From JAAUTS01 sp038250235 (GTDB lineage: Bacteria; Verrucomicrobiota; Verrucomicrobiia; Methylacidiphilales; JAAUTS01): DNA of 43,641 bases. The DNA is taken from contig JBBSCO010000022.1 in assembly GCA_038250235.1 (NCBI GenBank), forward strand, positions 1-43,641, written 5' to 3'. Position 1 is the stretch's first letter, and every line of letters begins with the position of its first letter. The translations under genes and the position numbers were made by a program. Shown here one piece after another: positions 34,195-41,890 of the stretch. The notes beneath the pieces were generated by a model. That model was not told where the DNA came from. It was given only the letters and a program-made list of their open reading frames with translations, and searched no databases.

Positions 34195-35970
34195 ATGAAA
34201 TTTTTATTCAGCGCGGTTATGACGCTTCTGGTTTTTACAGGATCAGGCCAGACCCTGTACGCCGCCTCGCCCGAACTCTTTCCCGTTGAAGATCTCCGGC
34301 CCGGCCTCCGTGGCAAGACCCACACGGTCATGCAGGGGACCGAAATTATAACCCTGGAGACGGAAATTCTCGGTGTGCTGAAAAACGGTCTCGGTCCGGG
34401 CAAGGATCTCATCATCGGAAAGCTGATTGATGAAAAATCCAGTTTAACCGGCGCCGTCCATGGGATGAGCGGCAGCCCTCTTTACATTGATGGAAAACTC
34501 GTCGGGGCCCTGTCACGCCGCCTGATGCAATTTGAAAAAGATGGCCACTGTGGATTCACTCCGATCCGTGACATGCTCGACGTACAGAATCGGGGCCGGG
34601 AGAAAAAAGATTTCGATAAAGGGCCTTCCCCCTTTCTTGCTTTCTGGGGCAGGGGCGCATTGAACGCTTCGGCGGATCTGGCCCTGCAAATCAAACCTGA
34701 CAACGGCCAATGGCTGGCCGTTCCTTTGAATCTCAGCGGTTTTTCCGAATCCATGATCTCCTCCCTGCGCCCTCTTTTTTCCCGCATGACCGGTTTTCTT
34801 CCTGTTGCCTCCGGCTCCGCAGGCCCGGCTTCACTTCCAATCACCCCCATCCGTCCGGGTTCCGCCCTGTCCGTCCTATTCATTGACGGAGATATCCGCG
34901 CGGGAGGAACGGGCACCGCCACAACGGTCGATGGGAATAAAGTCACGGCTTTCGGTCATCCCATGATGGGCATCGGCCCGACCGAACTTCCCTTGGCCGG
35001 CGCGGAAATCATCACCACCATGCCCAGCTATGCCGTGCCTCATAAAATCTCCAACATTGGCCCTGCGGCCGGCACAATCTGGCAGGATCGCCTCTCTGCG
35101 ATTTCCGGTGAAACCGGACGCCTTCCGGTAATGGCGACCTACGAGATTCGCCGCAAACATGAGAACGAACCCCGACCGGCCTGGAAGGGGACTTTTGTCA
35201 AGGAAGAGTGGCTGGCTCCCCAGGTCATCATGCTCCTCATGGCACGCTCGCTGATGGACCAGCAGGATTTTTCCAGGGAGGCCACTTTAAAATTAGAGGG
35301 GGAACTCCGTTTTAAAGGATTGCCGCCCCTCAGCATCAAAGGCCTTTATAGCGGAGGATCTGACCAGCGGCTTGCGGCCATTTTCGACCAGATGGCCCCC
35401 CTCATGAACCTCTATCAGGCCTTTCCCAGACAAATCGATGTGGAATCCCTGACACTTTCCGTCGAGAGTTTTGAACGGTCCGCCCAATGGGAAGTGGAGA
35501 CGGTCAATGTCCGCAACAGGAAGCTTAGGCAAGGCGAAAAAATCCAGGTTCTGGTCCGGCTGAAGAACGGCCTTGGCGGAAAACGCCTGGAGGAACTAAG
35601 CCTTGATGTTCCCGAGGAATTGAAAAAAACCGCGTTCCGCCTTCGCGTGGCCAGCGGCAGTTATCTACAGGCCGCCGATGCCAACATGCGGGGTATGGCC
35701 GGAATTGCCAATGCTTCCGATTATCTCAGGGCGGTGAACAGACTCTACGAGCCTGACGCCCTTTACCTTCAGGCCATCACCCTGGAGCAGGGGGTTCTCA
35801 GCCGCAACAGTCCGCAACTGGGTCTTCCCTACTCTGTGGGAGAAGTGGTCAAGGACTCGGAACGAGAAGCCCTACGGCCTTTCTCTGGTGCCAAAGTCTG
35901 GAGCCAACGGAAAGTCAGGCTTTCGGGGATTGTGTCCGGCTTCAGGGAATCAGCAATGGAGATAGAATGA
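34195..35970 (+). CDS. Exported SpoIVB-like (S55) peptidase domain protein
   Basis: A 591-residue exported protein (signal peptide about 1-24, YAA-SP). It opens with LRPGLRGKTHTVMQGTEIITLETEILGVLKNG, followed by GAVHGMSGSPLYIDGKLVGAL, with the candidate nucleophile Ser92 in GMSGSP. A later block, KVTAFGHPMMGIGPTELPLAG, supplies the candidate His at about 255. This is the S55-domain form found in Acidobacteriota and other Gram-negatives rather than the sporulation protease itself. In Bacillus SpoIVB the histidine precedes the serine; here the order is serine then histidine. The C-terminal half is beta-rich and undefined. It follows hemL by 5 bases and overlaps the next gene by 4 (ATGA). Confidence 0.75.
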   Translation: MKFLFSAVMTLLVFTGSGQTLYAASPELFPVEDLRPGLRGKTHTVMQGTEIITLETEILGVLKNGLGPGKDLIIGKLIDEKSSLTGAVHGMSGSPLYIDGKLVGALSRRLMQFEKDGHCGFTPIRDMLDVQNRGREKKDFDKGPSPFLAFWGRGALNASADLALQIKPDNGQWLAVPLNLSGFSESMISSLRPLFSRMTGFLPVASGSAGPASLPITPIRPGSALSVLFIDGDIRAGGTGTATTVDGNKVTAFGHPMMGIGPTELPLAGAEIITTMPSYAVPHKISNIGPAAGTIWQDRLSAISGETGRLPVMATYEIRRKHENEPRPAWKGTFVKEEWLAPQVIMLLMARSLMDQQDFSREATLKLEGELRFKGLPPLSIKGLYSGGSDQRLAAIFDQMAPLMNLYQAFPRQIDVESLTLSVESFERSAQWEVETVNVRNRKLRQGEKIQVLVRLKNGLGGKRLEELSLDVPEELKKTAFRLRVASGSYLQAADANMRGMAGIANASDYLRAVNRLYEPDALYLQAITLEQGVLSRNSPQLGLPYSVGEVVKDSEREALRPFSGAKVWSQRKVRLSGIVSGFRESAMEIE

Positions 35971-38090
35971 AAAAAACGATATACACAACCACTCTCTTGG
36001 CCTGTTGGTTCATCAACCTGTGCCCGGCGGCACAACCGGAACGTGTCATTCTGGACAGCACGGAGCAGTTTCTGGAGGGGAAAGGTGCCACGGTATCCAT
36101 CGATGAACCGGGGATACTCAGCACCGGACCTGCCATCTCCCGGCTGGCCGACCTGAAAGATCTCAATATCTGGGCAGCCATCCGTGATTTCAAAACCGGG
36201 GATTTTATCCTGGGCACAGGCCCGGAAGGCGAAGTTTACCGTATCCGTTCCAATGGCAAAGTCATGAGATTGAGCGCTTTCATTGAAAGCGACGTGTACG
36301 CCCTGACCCAGGGTCCCAAAGGTGAGCTTTATGTGGCCTCGTCGCCCCATGGGAAAATTTTCCGGATCGATGCTTCCGGTAAGGTGGAGGAATATTTCAA
36401 CCCCAACGAGCAGTTCATCTGGTCCATCGTCGCCAATAAAAAGGGGGAACTCTTCGTCGCCACCGGCCCCTCCGGCAGGATCTACCGCGTTACGGGCAAA
36501 AAAAACGGCTCCGTTTATTATGACAGTGACGAGTCCCACATCAAAGTGCTTGCGCTCGATAAAGACGGCTCGCTTCTGGCCGGCTCCGCCGATAACGGTT
36601 ATCTCTTCCGTATCACGGAAGCAGGAAACGCTGTCGTCTTGTTGGATTCGGAAAAAGAAGAAATTTCTGCCATTGCCGTGCAGCCGGACGGGACGGTTTT
36701 TGCTTCCGCCATTGGCAAGAGAACAATGCCGGTCAAAACGGTGGAAACACCCAAGCCCGAACCCGCTAAGTCCAGCCCGCCCCAGCCTTCCACCTCCTTT
36801 GCCTCGGAAGCAGTGGCACCGAAAGAGGGTGTTGTAGTCAAGGCTCCCACCATCCAGCGTGCCACGATCAAAGGAGATGGCTCCCTGCTCTATCGCCTCT
36901 CCGGTTCCTTTTATCCCGAACAGGTCTGGCGCGGTTCCCAGCCTATTTTGTCCCTTCTGGTCGACGCTGAAAAACTCTGGATCGGCACAGCCGGCGAAGG
37001 GCTTCTTTATCAATACACCGGCAACCGCAGCATGAAACGTCTGGGAAAAGTGGAGGCCGGGGATGTGACCGCTCTGGTCGCATCTCCAGAGGCCGGACGT
37101 GTCTATGCCGTGACCAGCAACATGGGGCAGGTTTTTGATGTCAACAGCAACCGGACTACGGAAAGTCTTTATTTTTCCAACGTCATCGACAGCACCTTGT
37201 TTTCCCAATGGGGAAGGCTTGAAGTGCAAGGGCAGGGGAAATGGACGGTCAGGACACGCTCCGGAAACACGTCGGATCCTGACAAGTCCTGGTATCCCTG
37301 GAAATATCTGAACAAGGGAAAGGTGCAAAGCCCGGCGGCCCGCTATCTCCAGTTTGAAATCAACCTGGGCTCGGGAACCGTGGATCGGGTCGAATTCACC
37401 TATCTCCCGGAAAACCAGCCGCCCTCCGTCGCATCCATCAAAATTCTGGATCCCGGCCTTGGTTATGAACTCTTGTCCCAGCCGCCCCTGCCGCTTCAGG
37501 CCCAGACCTACGATCAACTCCTGCGGCCGGCTCAGACCCCCGTGCTTCAGCAGGACCGTTTTCAGCCCGTTCAACAAAAAGGACTTAGGGCAGCAGTGTG
37601 GCAGGCTTCCGATGCCAACAAAGACCGTCTCAGCTTTAAACTTGAAATCAAAAAAGAAGATGACAACTCCTGGGATCTGCTTTCGGATCAGTTGGAACGT
37701 CCTGTTTATTCATGGGACACCAACGGATGGGTGGACGGGGTCTATTATCTGAAAGTCACAGCCACTGACACTCCTGACAATGAAGAGGGCAGGGCCCTGA
37801 CCGGACTGCGTGTGAGCGAAGCCTGGAAAATTGACAACACGGCACCCGTTCTCTCCCTTTCCAAGAAAAATTCCGGTCGGGTGGAAATCGATGTGCGCGA
37901 TGCCATCTCGTTGTTAAGAAAAGTGGAGTTCTCCACCGACGGCCGCACGTTCAAACTTCTGCAACCTGTCGATGGCATCCTTGATTCCAACAACGAAAGC
38001 TTCCGCGCTCCATGGGACGGTAAAAAGTCCCTGACCTTCCGGGCGGAAGATGAGAGCGGGAATATCGGCGGTCTGCGGGTTGTCCCCTGA
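35967..38090 (+). CDS. Exported beta-propeller protein coupled to the S55 peptidase
   Basis: A 707-residue protein with a signal peptide (about 1-22; the LLAC at 10-13 could be a short lipobox). It contains at least six propeller-type blades with a G-x2-G-x2-Y/F-R-I/V core: GPEGEVYRI, SPHGKIFRI, GPSGRIYRV, ADNGYLFRI, GEGLLYQY and NMGQVFDV. A low-complexity Pro/Glu-rich linker lies near 255-285. The C-terminal third (from about 400) contains a beta-sandwich-like domain with FSQWGRLEVQGQGKWTVRTRSGNTSDPDKSW and later Ig-like repeats. No catalytic site is evident. The start overlaps the S55 gene by 4 bases, so the two are translationally coupled and probably act together outside the cytoplasm. 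Confidence 0.7.
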   Translation: MKKTIYTTTLLACWFINLCPAAQPERVILDSTEQFLEGKGATVSIDEPGILSTGPAISRLADLKDLNIWAAIRDFKTGDFILGTGPEGEVYRIRSNGKVMRLSAFIESDVYALTQGPKGELYVASSPHGKIFRIDASGKVEEYFNPNEQFIWSIVANKKGELFVATGPSGRIYRVTGKKNGSVYYDSDESHIKVLALDKDGSLLAGSADNGYLFRITEAGNAVVLLDSEKEEISAIAVQPDGTVFASAIGKRTMPVKTVETPKPEPAKSSPPQPSTSFASEAVAPKEGVVVKAPTIQRATIKGDGSLLYRLSGSFYPEQVWRGSQPILSLLVDAEKLWIGTAGEGLLYQYTGNRSMKRLGKVEAGDVTALVASPEAGRVYAVTSNMGQVFDVNSNRTTESLYFSNVIDSTLFSQWGRLEVQGQGKWTVRTRSGNTSDPDKSWYPWKYLNKGKVQSPAARYLQFEINLGSGTVDRVEFTYLPENQPPSVASIKILDPGLGYELLSQPPLPLQAQTYDQLLRPAQTPVLQQDRFQPVQQKGLRAAVWQASDANKDRLSFKLEIKKEDDNSWDLLSDQLERPVYSWDTNGWVDGVYYLKVTATDTPDNEEGRALTGLRVSEAWKIDNTAPVLSLSKKNSGRVEIDVRDAISLLRKVEFSTDGRTFKLLQPVDGILDSNNESFRAPWDGKKSLTFRAEDESGNIGGLRVVP

Positions 38091-38102
38091 AAAAAACGGT
38101 TT

Positions 38103-38118
38103 TCTCTTTTTAAAGAGA
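38103..38118. terminator. Weak hairpin between convergent genes
   Basis: TCTCTTT (38103-38109) pairs with AAAGAGA (38112-38118). It lies 12 bases after the propeller gene and 24 bases after the minus-strand folD stop. Low GC content makes it a weak candidate for a shared terminator. Confidence 0.3.
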
Positions 38119-38141
38119 GGATTTCCCGATCAAAATAATCT

Positions 38142-39023
38142 TCAACGGGTCTGGTTTTCCGCAGCCTGTACCGTGTTCGCCATCAGCATGGCAATCGTCA
38201 TCGGGCCCACCCCACCGGGGTTGGGGGTGACGTGACCGGCCACTTCACAGATTTCGGCAAAGGCGATGTCACCGACCAGACGGTAGCCCTTGGCCGAGCC
38301 CGGATCTTCCACCCGGTTGACGCCGACATCTATCACCGTCGCCCCCGGCTTGACCATGTCTTTTTTGACGAATTCGGCCTGGCCCATGGCGCCGACCAGA
38401 ATATCCGCCTGGCGGCAGAGCTCCGGAATGTTTCGGCTGCGGGAATGAACCAGCGTCACCGTGGCATCGGCCCCTGCACCTTTCTGGCAAAGCATCGCGG
38501 CCAGGGGTTTTCCGACAATGTTACCCCGGCCCAGGATCAGCACATTCCGGCCCTGGGTAGGGATTTTGCTGCGGCTGAGAAGCTCCTGGACACCAGCTGG
38601 AGTGCAGGGTTTGAAGCCGGTGGGATCTCCGAGGAGAAGCTTTCCGAAATTGATGGGATGGAAGCCATCCACGTCTTTTTCCGGGGAGATGGTCGAGAAC
38701 ACGGTTTCCTGCGGGATGCCGGGAATGGGAGCCTGCACCAGGATGCCATTGATGCTTTTGTCAGCGTTGGCTTCCCGGATGGCTGAGAGCAGCTCATCCT
38801 GGGATGTTCCTTCTGAGAAGACCTTGGTCAGGGCTTTGATGCCCAGTTCGGCCGCTTTCTTGTCCTTCATGCCTACGTAGGCGAGGGAAGCAGGATCTTC
38901 GCCGATCCGCATGAAAAGGATGCAGGGTTGCAGGCCCCGGGCCTTGAGAATGGCTACGCGGGTGAGGGTTTCCGAGTGGAGTTCCTTGGCGATGGCTTTT
39001 CCGTCAATGAGCTGGGCTGACAT
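38142..39023 (-). CDS. folD: Bifunctional methylene-THF dehydrogenase/cyclohydrolase
   Basis: A 293-residue enzyme starting at MSAQLIDGKAIAKEL; the ATG is at 39023 and the seven residues upstream of it are not family-like. Diagnostic blocks: YVGMKDKKAAELGI (catalytic Tyr and Lys), GILVQAPIPG, PEKDVDGFHPINFGKLL, RGNIVGKPLAAMLCQ and HVTPNPGGVGPMTIAML. It interconverts 5,10-methylene-THF and 10-formyl-THF. It is a single minus-strand gene between the propeller gene (convergent) and the RHS debris. Complete. Confidence 0.95.
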   Translation of the reverse strand: MSAQLIDGKAIAKELHSETLTRVAILKARGLQPCILFMRIGEDPASLAYVGMKDKKAAELGIKALTKVFSEGTSQDELLSAIREANADKSINGILVQAPIPGIPQETVFSTISPEKDVDGFHPINFGKLLLGDPTGFKPCTPAGVQELLSRSKIPTQGRNVLILGRGNIVGKPLAAMLCQKGAGADATVTLVHSRSRNIPELCRQADILVGAMGQAEFVKKDMVKPGATVIDVGVNRVEDPGSAKGYRLVGDIAFAEICEVAGHVTPNPGGVGPMTIAMLMANTVQAAENQTR

Positions 39024-39067
39024 AAAGCGAGTAAAACGCAGCACTTTTAAAAAAGCAATGGTTTCTG

Positions 39068-39606
39068 TGCCTTTACGGAAGGCCGTGCAGGATCAGAATC
39101 CTGCCCAACGGCGATGTCACCTCCAAGACTTTGGATGCCCTCAACCGTGTTTCCCTCATAGAAACCAAAACAGGCGGAACCACTTTGCTCTCCAGCTACG
39201 CCCAGAGCTATGACTTGGCCGGAAACGTAAACGAAGTCGAGGGGAATTGCTCCAGCGGGGGGCTGAGTGATCGAGCCATCATCAATACCTACGACGAAAT
39301 CAACCGTCTGACTAAGGAAGTCATTGCCGTCAGTGGGGGAACAACCACCACCACAGCCTACACCTTTGATGATGCACACAACCGGATACAAAAAGTGTCC
39401 GGCGGTGTGACCACCAATTACACCTATAACAGCCGCAACCAGCTCACCGTAGCTGATGACAGCACCACGGTGACAACCTTCACCTATGACCTCAACGGTA
39501 ACCGTGTCACCCGGGTTCAAGGCGGCAGCACCGATACCTACAGTTATGATTTCGAGAATCGCCTGATGACGTTGATTTCTGATGTGGTCAGTCTAGAATG
39601 GCTTTA
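39068..39606 (+). pseudogene. Orphan RHS/YD-repeat protein fragment
   Basis: The frame contains an RHS-type block: ILPNGDVTSKTLDALNRV, YAQSYDLAGNVNEVEG, NTYDEINRLTKEVIA, YTFDDAHNRIQKVSG, FTYDLNGNRVTRVQGG and TYSYDFENRLMTLIS. These YD repeats form the shell of RHS polymorphic toxins and wall-associated proteins, which normally exceed 1000 residues. Here only about 170 codons survive. The 5' end is ragged, with no proper start codon (a TTG at 39131 is the only candidate), and the 3' end runs into a 116-bp hairpin element at 39584 and hits a stop inside it. I read it as a truncated pseudogene. A second RHS scrap lies at about 41277-41342 on the other strand. Confidence 0.75.
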
Positions 39607-39699
39607 AGATAAGCCTGCTGTCTTCCTAATTTTGTATGACTTAGGCAATGAAAGGCATCCCAAAACAGCCTTATCTTAGTGCCATTCAGGACTGACCCC
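39584..39699. mobile_element. 116-bp hairpin (MITE/REP-like) element inserted in the RHS fragment
   Basis: The two 38-bp arms, 39584-39621 and 39662-39699, are imperfect reverse complements (about 30 of 38 pair) around a 40-bp unpaired centre. The outer ends are GTGGTCAG (a one-base variant) and CTGACCCC. The element begins inside the RHS reading frame and supplies its stop codon. It encodes nothing. It shares its terminal octamer with the RAYT remnant at 134-792, so it may be mobilised by the same transposase family. Confidence 0.65.
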
Positions 39700-39767
39700 G
39701 TTTCGACGTTTACTGACAGAGTAGCGTTACGGCGCTGGCTCGAAATCCTTCGTGCTCTTCATGATCT

Positions 39768-40535
39768 TTATGGTGAATATTTGCTGCCTTCGCGTTCCTC
39801 GCCGCGGAAGATCTCCAGCTCCCGCTTAAGAGGCGCCCAATAAATGCGGTCTTTTTCCTGTTCGGCCCGAACCTCGGCATCCAGCGCCTCGCGCAAAGCG
39901 GGCAAATCGGCGGCATTCGCCAGGGAGAGGAGCGGACGTGCCGCTCTCAGTCGCGCCGCCTCGGCAGGAAACCGGGTGGTCAGTTCATTCAGCAGTTCAG
40001 GTGAGCGGGCCTCTGTCAGCCAAAAGCTTGTCCATTCGGCGGTTGGTGATTGGGCATTCTCCCGGTGATGGATTGCGACAAGGGCTTCGATGACCGGCCA
40101 ATCCTTGCTGCGCTGGGTTTTCTTGGCCCTCACGAGATCGGGAACGCTCAGAAGATGGAACTCAGTGCCGAAGTCGTCTGCCAAAACTGTTCGACGCTCC
40201 CACAGGCTCTCGAAATCCGGCAGATCACGGAGTTTGGTCATGATATCAACCCGAAGCCCGTCCACCCCGGGGGCCCGGCAGCGGAAATGCACCCCATGTC
40301 CGCGTGCCAGCACCGAAGGGTCAAAGGGAGGAACAGCAATGCGCCTGGCATCAAGCTTTTCGAGCGCCGACAGAATCCGGGTGAAGTTGTCCTCTTCTGC
40401 ATGGATCAGGAAATCGACATCCTTGCTAACTTGCGCCGCGCCGTAAAATACGCAAGCCTGCCCGCCCATGAGCAAGGCTCGGGTTCCACTCGCTTGGATC
40501 GTAGAAAGGACTTGTCGGATCGGGGTCGGGATCAA
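39768..40535 (-). CDS. Nucleotidyltransferase-fold protein (AbiEii/MNT-like)
   Basis: A 255-residue protein whose first 45 residues give TRALLMGGQACVFYGAAQVSKDVDFLI. The GG (24-25) and the aspartate pair D39-x-D41 are the nucleotidyltransferase core, as in AbiEii-type toxins and MNT antitoxins. The rest is helical, with RVDIMTKLRDLPDF and a Lys-Arg rich LVRAKKTQRSKDWPVIEAL segment. The start is a TTG at 40535, inside the preceding gene, so the two overlap by 110 bases in different frames. It resembles a two-gene toxin-antitoxin or phage-abortive-infection locus; the partner is the 74-residue protein upstream. Whether it transfers nucleotides is not established. Confidence 0.7.
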   Translation of the reverse strand: MIPTPIRQVLSTIQASGTRALLMGGQACVFYGAAQVSKDVDFLIHAEEDNFTRILSALEKLDARRIAVPPFDPSVLARGHGVHFRCRAPGVDGLRVDIMTKLRDLPDFESLWERRTVLADDFGTEFHLLSVPDLVRAKKTQRSKDWPVIEALVAIHHRENAQSPTAEWTSFWLTEARSPELLNELTTRFPAEAARLRAARPLLSLANAADLPALREALDAEVRAEQEKDRIYWAPLKRELEIFRGEEREGSKYSP

Positions 40536-40650
40536 GGCTGCCTCCCATGGCTAAATATTGCGCAAAAATTTTTTCACTCTCCCGGAAGCGCTCCAACGGC
40601 GTGAGCTTCGCCCACTCCTGCCACTCCTCCGGCCAGTCTTCGAATTTCAT
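40426..40650 (-). CDS. Small partner protein of the nucleotidyltransferase (putative antitoxin)
   Basis: A 74-residue acidic protein, starting at MKFEDWPEEWQEWAKLTPLE (ATG at 40650) and rich in Trp, Glu and Pro. It contains EKIFAQYLAMGGSLDPDPDPTSPFYD and ends AHGRAGLRILRRGAS. Similar small proteins are often found immediately upstream of this nucleotidyltransferase type, but I cannot name the family. Its last third overlaps the start of the nucleotidyltransferase by 110 bases, which makes translational coupling likely. An upstream in-frame extension to 40692 is possible but less likely. Confidence 0.6.
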   Translation of the reverse strand: MKFEDWPEEWQEWAKLTPLERFRESEKIFAQYLAMGGSLDPDPDPTSPFYDPSEWNPSLAHGRAGLRILRRGAS

Positions 40651-41024
40651 GCTTAATGCGACCTTACACCCGCCGCCAGGACTGTCGAGCATGGACTGTC
40701 TTCCGCGAAGGACAGGAAATCACGCATGCGCACTACCAACGAAAAAGAAGTGGCGGCGAGGCCGCGTTGATAATCATCGAAGGGCGATGGGGACGGCACC
40801 CATCCGTGGCGGTAATCAACATTTAACGCAGCGCCAGGTCGATTCTACGGGAAGGACGTGTATTATCAGGTAGGGTAACAGTTTAGACCGATAGTTTCGG
40901 CTCTGGCTGGCTGGCGAAAATAACGTCTTGGGCGTGATTGGGAGAGGAACGGAAGAGCGCGCGGAACATGTCGATGACTTTTGCTCCCTGGAGGGCGGCG
41001 GTTTGTGGAGCTATTGGGTCCGCA

Positions 41025-41256
41025 TCTCAACATTCAACATTTATAAATCAGTTGAGAGCGTCTCATCATGAGCATTAACGCGACCTTTTGGGATTGATCG
41101 GACTGGAGCGTTTCGCCTGGTTCTCACACGAGGCCTAAAGTTGCGGGAAATCTAAACAGGGGCAGCAAGATATTGAAATGCTTTGGAACAAGGCTAGAGA
41201 CCATTTGGAGCTTGAAAGGAAGGTGGGATGACCTCGCTAAATGTTGAATGTTGAGA
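41025..41256. mobile_element. 232-bp element with perfect 19-bp terminal inverted repeats
   Basis: 41025-41043 and 41238-41256 are exact reverse complements (TCTCAACATTCAACATTTA). The interior has no coding frame. No target duplication can be seen. The left end interrupts the 51-codon minus-strand frame ending at 40883, so it could be a miniature inverted-repeat element inserted in a gene, or a chance palindrome around a deletion. Confidence 0.45.
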
Positions 41257-41276
41257 CGTGAACCTAAATGCACCTA

Positions 41277-41342
41277 GCTGTCTTGATAGCTCACGCTGGC
41301 CCGGTTGCCGTCCACATCGTAGGTGAAAGGGGTGAGGAGGGG
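41277..41342 (-). pseudogene. RHS/YD-repeat scrap
   Basis: On the minus strand the frame reads PFTYDVDGNRASVSYQDS followed by a stop. The core TYDVDGNR is a textbook YD repeat of RHS proteins. Only about 20 codons survive and the ends join unrelated sequence. It may derive from the same lost RHS gene as the fragment at 39068-39606, which lies on the opposite strand. Confidence 0.6.
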
Positions 41343-41447
41343 ATGGAACTGGTTTTAAAGGAGCGCAGACGTATGAATCCGCCTCAGGCGGACGAGTGCG
41401 GCGCAGGCTTGTCAGCCATAGCCTTGGCTGAGGTGGATGGATCTTAT

Positions 41448-41598
41448 ATTGTTAGAGATGTGTTAATTGTTAAAGACTGACCCCGATGGACCCCGATGCA
41501 CAATCCTTGCCTTTCATCCAGAATAACCCATTTTAAAATCCATTCAAGAGGACATGGATAGAATTGTTAGATTGTGTTAATTGTTAACGACTGACCCC
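41448..41598. mobile_element. Tandem element ends around an inverted copy of the 52-bp RAYT flank
   Basis: About 37 bases at 41448-41484 and 41563-41598 are near-identical direct repeats, both ending CTGACCCC, and both contain TGTGTTAATTGTTAA. Between them, 41497-41548 is the inverted, 48/52-identical copy of the 3322-3373 repeat, and a 10-bp tandem duplication (GACCCCGATG twice) lies at 41479-41498. The unit is a likely remnant of a RAYT-type element. Confidence 0.55.
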
Positions 41599-41766
41599 AT
41601 GAGGATGGGCCAGATGGTAAAACAGCATCGCCACCATCTGGTCCCAACTACGCAAGCCCTTGGCTCCTCGCTCATTCTTATGCTCCAGAACCAGCCGCTC
41701 GAAACGTTTCCAATCAATAATAGAAAGAATCTGGCCAAATAAGCTTCCACTGCGCACACTGTCCAT
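41584..41766 (-). pseudogene. Truncated IS4-family transposase (N-terminal DUF4372 domain)
   Basis: The minus-strand frame starts at the ATG at 41766 (MDSVRSGSLFGQILSIIDWK) and shows RLVLEHKNERGAKGLRSWDQ followed by MVAMLFYHLAHPHG. This is the DUF4372 N-terminal domain of IS4-family transposases (family pattern FxQLLSLI ... ERGAKGFxSWDQ ... MLFxQLA). After HPH the frame enters GGGGTCAG and ends at a stop within four codons, so about 300 residues, including the DDE catalytic domain, are missing. The 13-bp imperfect inverted repeat at 41767-41779 / 41832-41843 upstream may belong to the original IS end. Non-functional. Confidence 0.75.
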
Positions 41767-41890
41767 GAAGAACCTCCGGGTTTGGGTTATAGGTGAGTTT
41801 TGGTTTTGTCACCGATCATCTTGCTCCCGATCCGGAGTTCTTCACCTCTTTTTAAAACTTATTTTGGACAGCAATGCCCGTGAAAAACGC

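Larger units (their letters stand above)
40651..41583. other. Gene-free region made of IS and RHS debris
   Basis: No intact gene is visible. It contains an open minus-strand segment of 51 codons, 40883-41038 (including VIDMFRALFRSSPNHAQDVI), that looks like a protein C-terminus; a 232-bp element with 19-bp inverted ends (41025-41256); an RHS scrap (about 41277-41342); two GC-rich hairpins, TCCGCCT-c-AGGCGGA at 41378-41392 and CAGCCA/TGGCTG at 41413-41430; and repeated GGGGTCAG-type element ends from 41448. The mixture indicates repeated insertion and deletion. Confidence 0.6.

Noticed and set aside
35829..37577. 582-codon open frame on the minus strand, antisense to the propeller gene
   Set aside because: Long because of high-GC third-position bias; lacks motifs, and the plus-strand gene has a signal peptide, repeats and translational coupling.
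40547..40873. 108-codon plus-strand frame over the small partner gene
   Set aside because: It is antisense to the small partner of the nucleotidyltransferase and low-complexity at its end.
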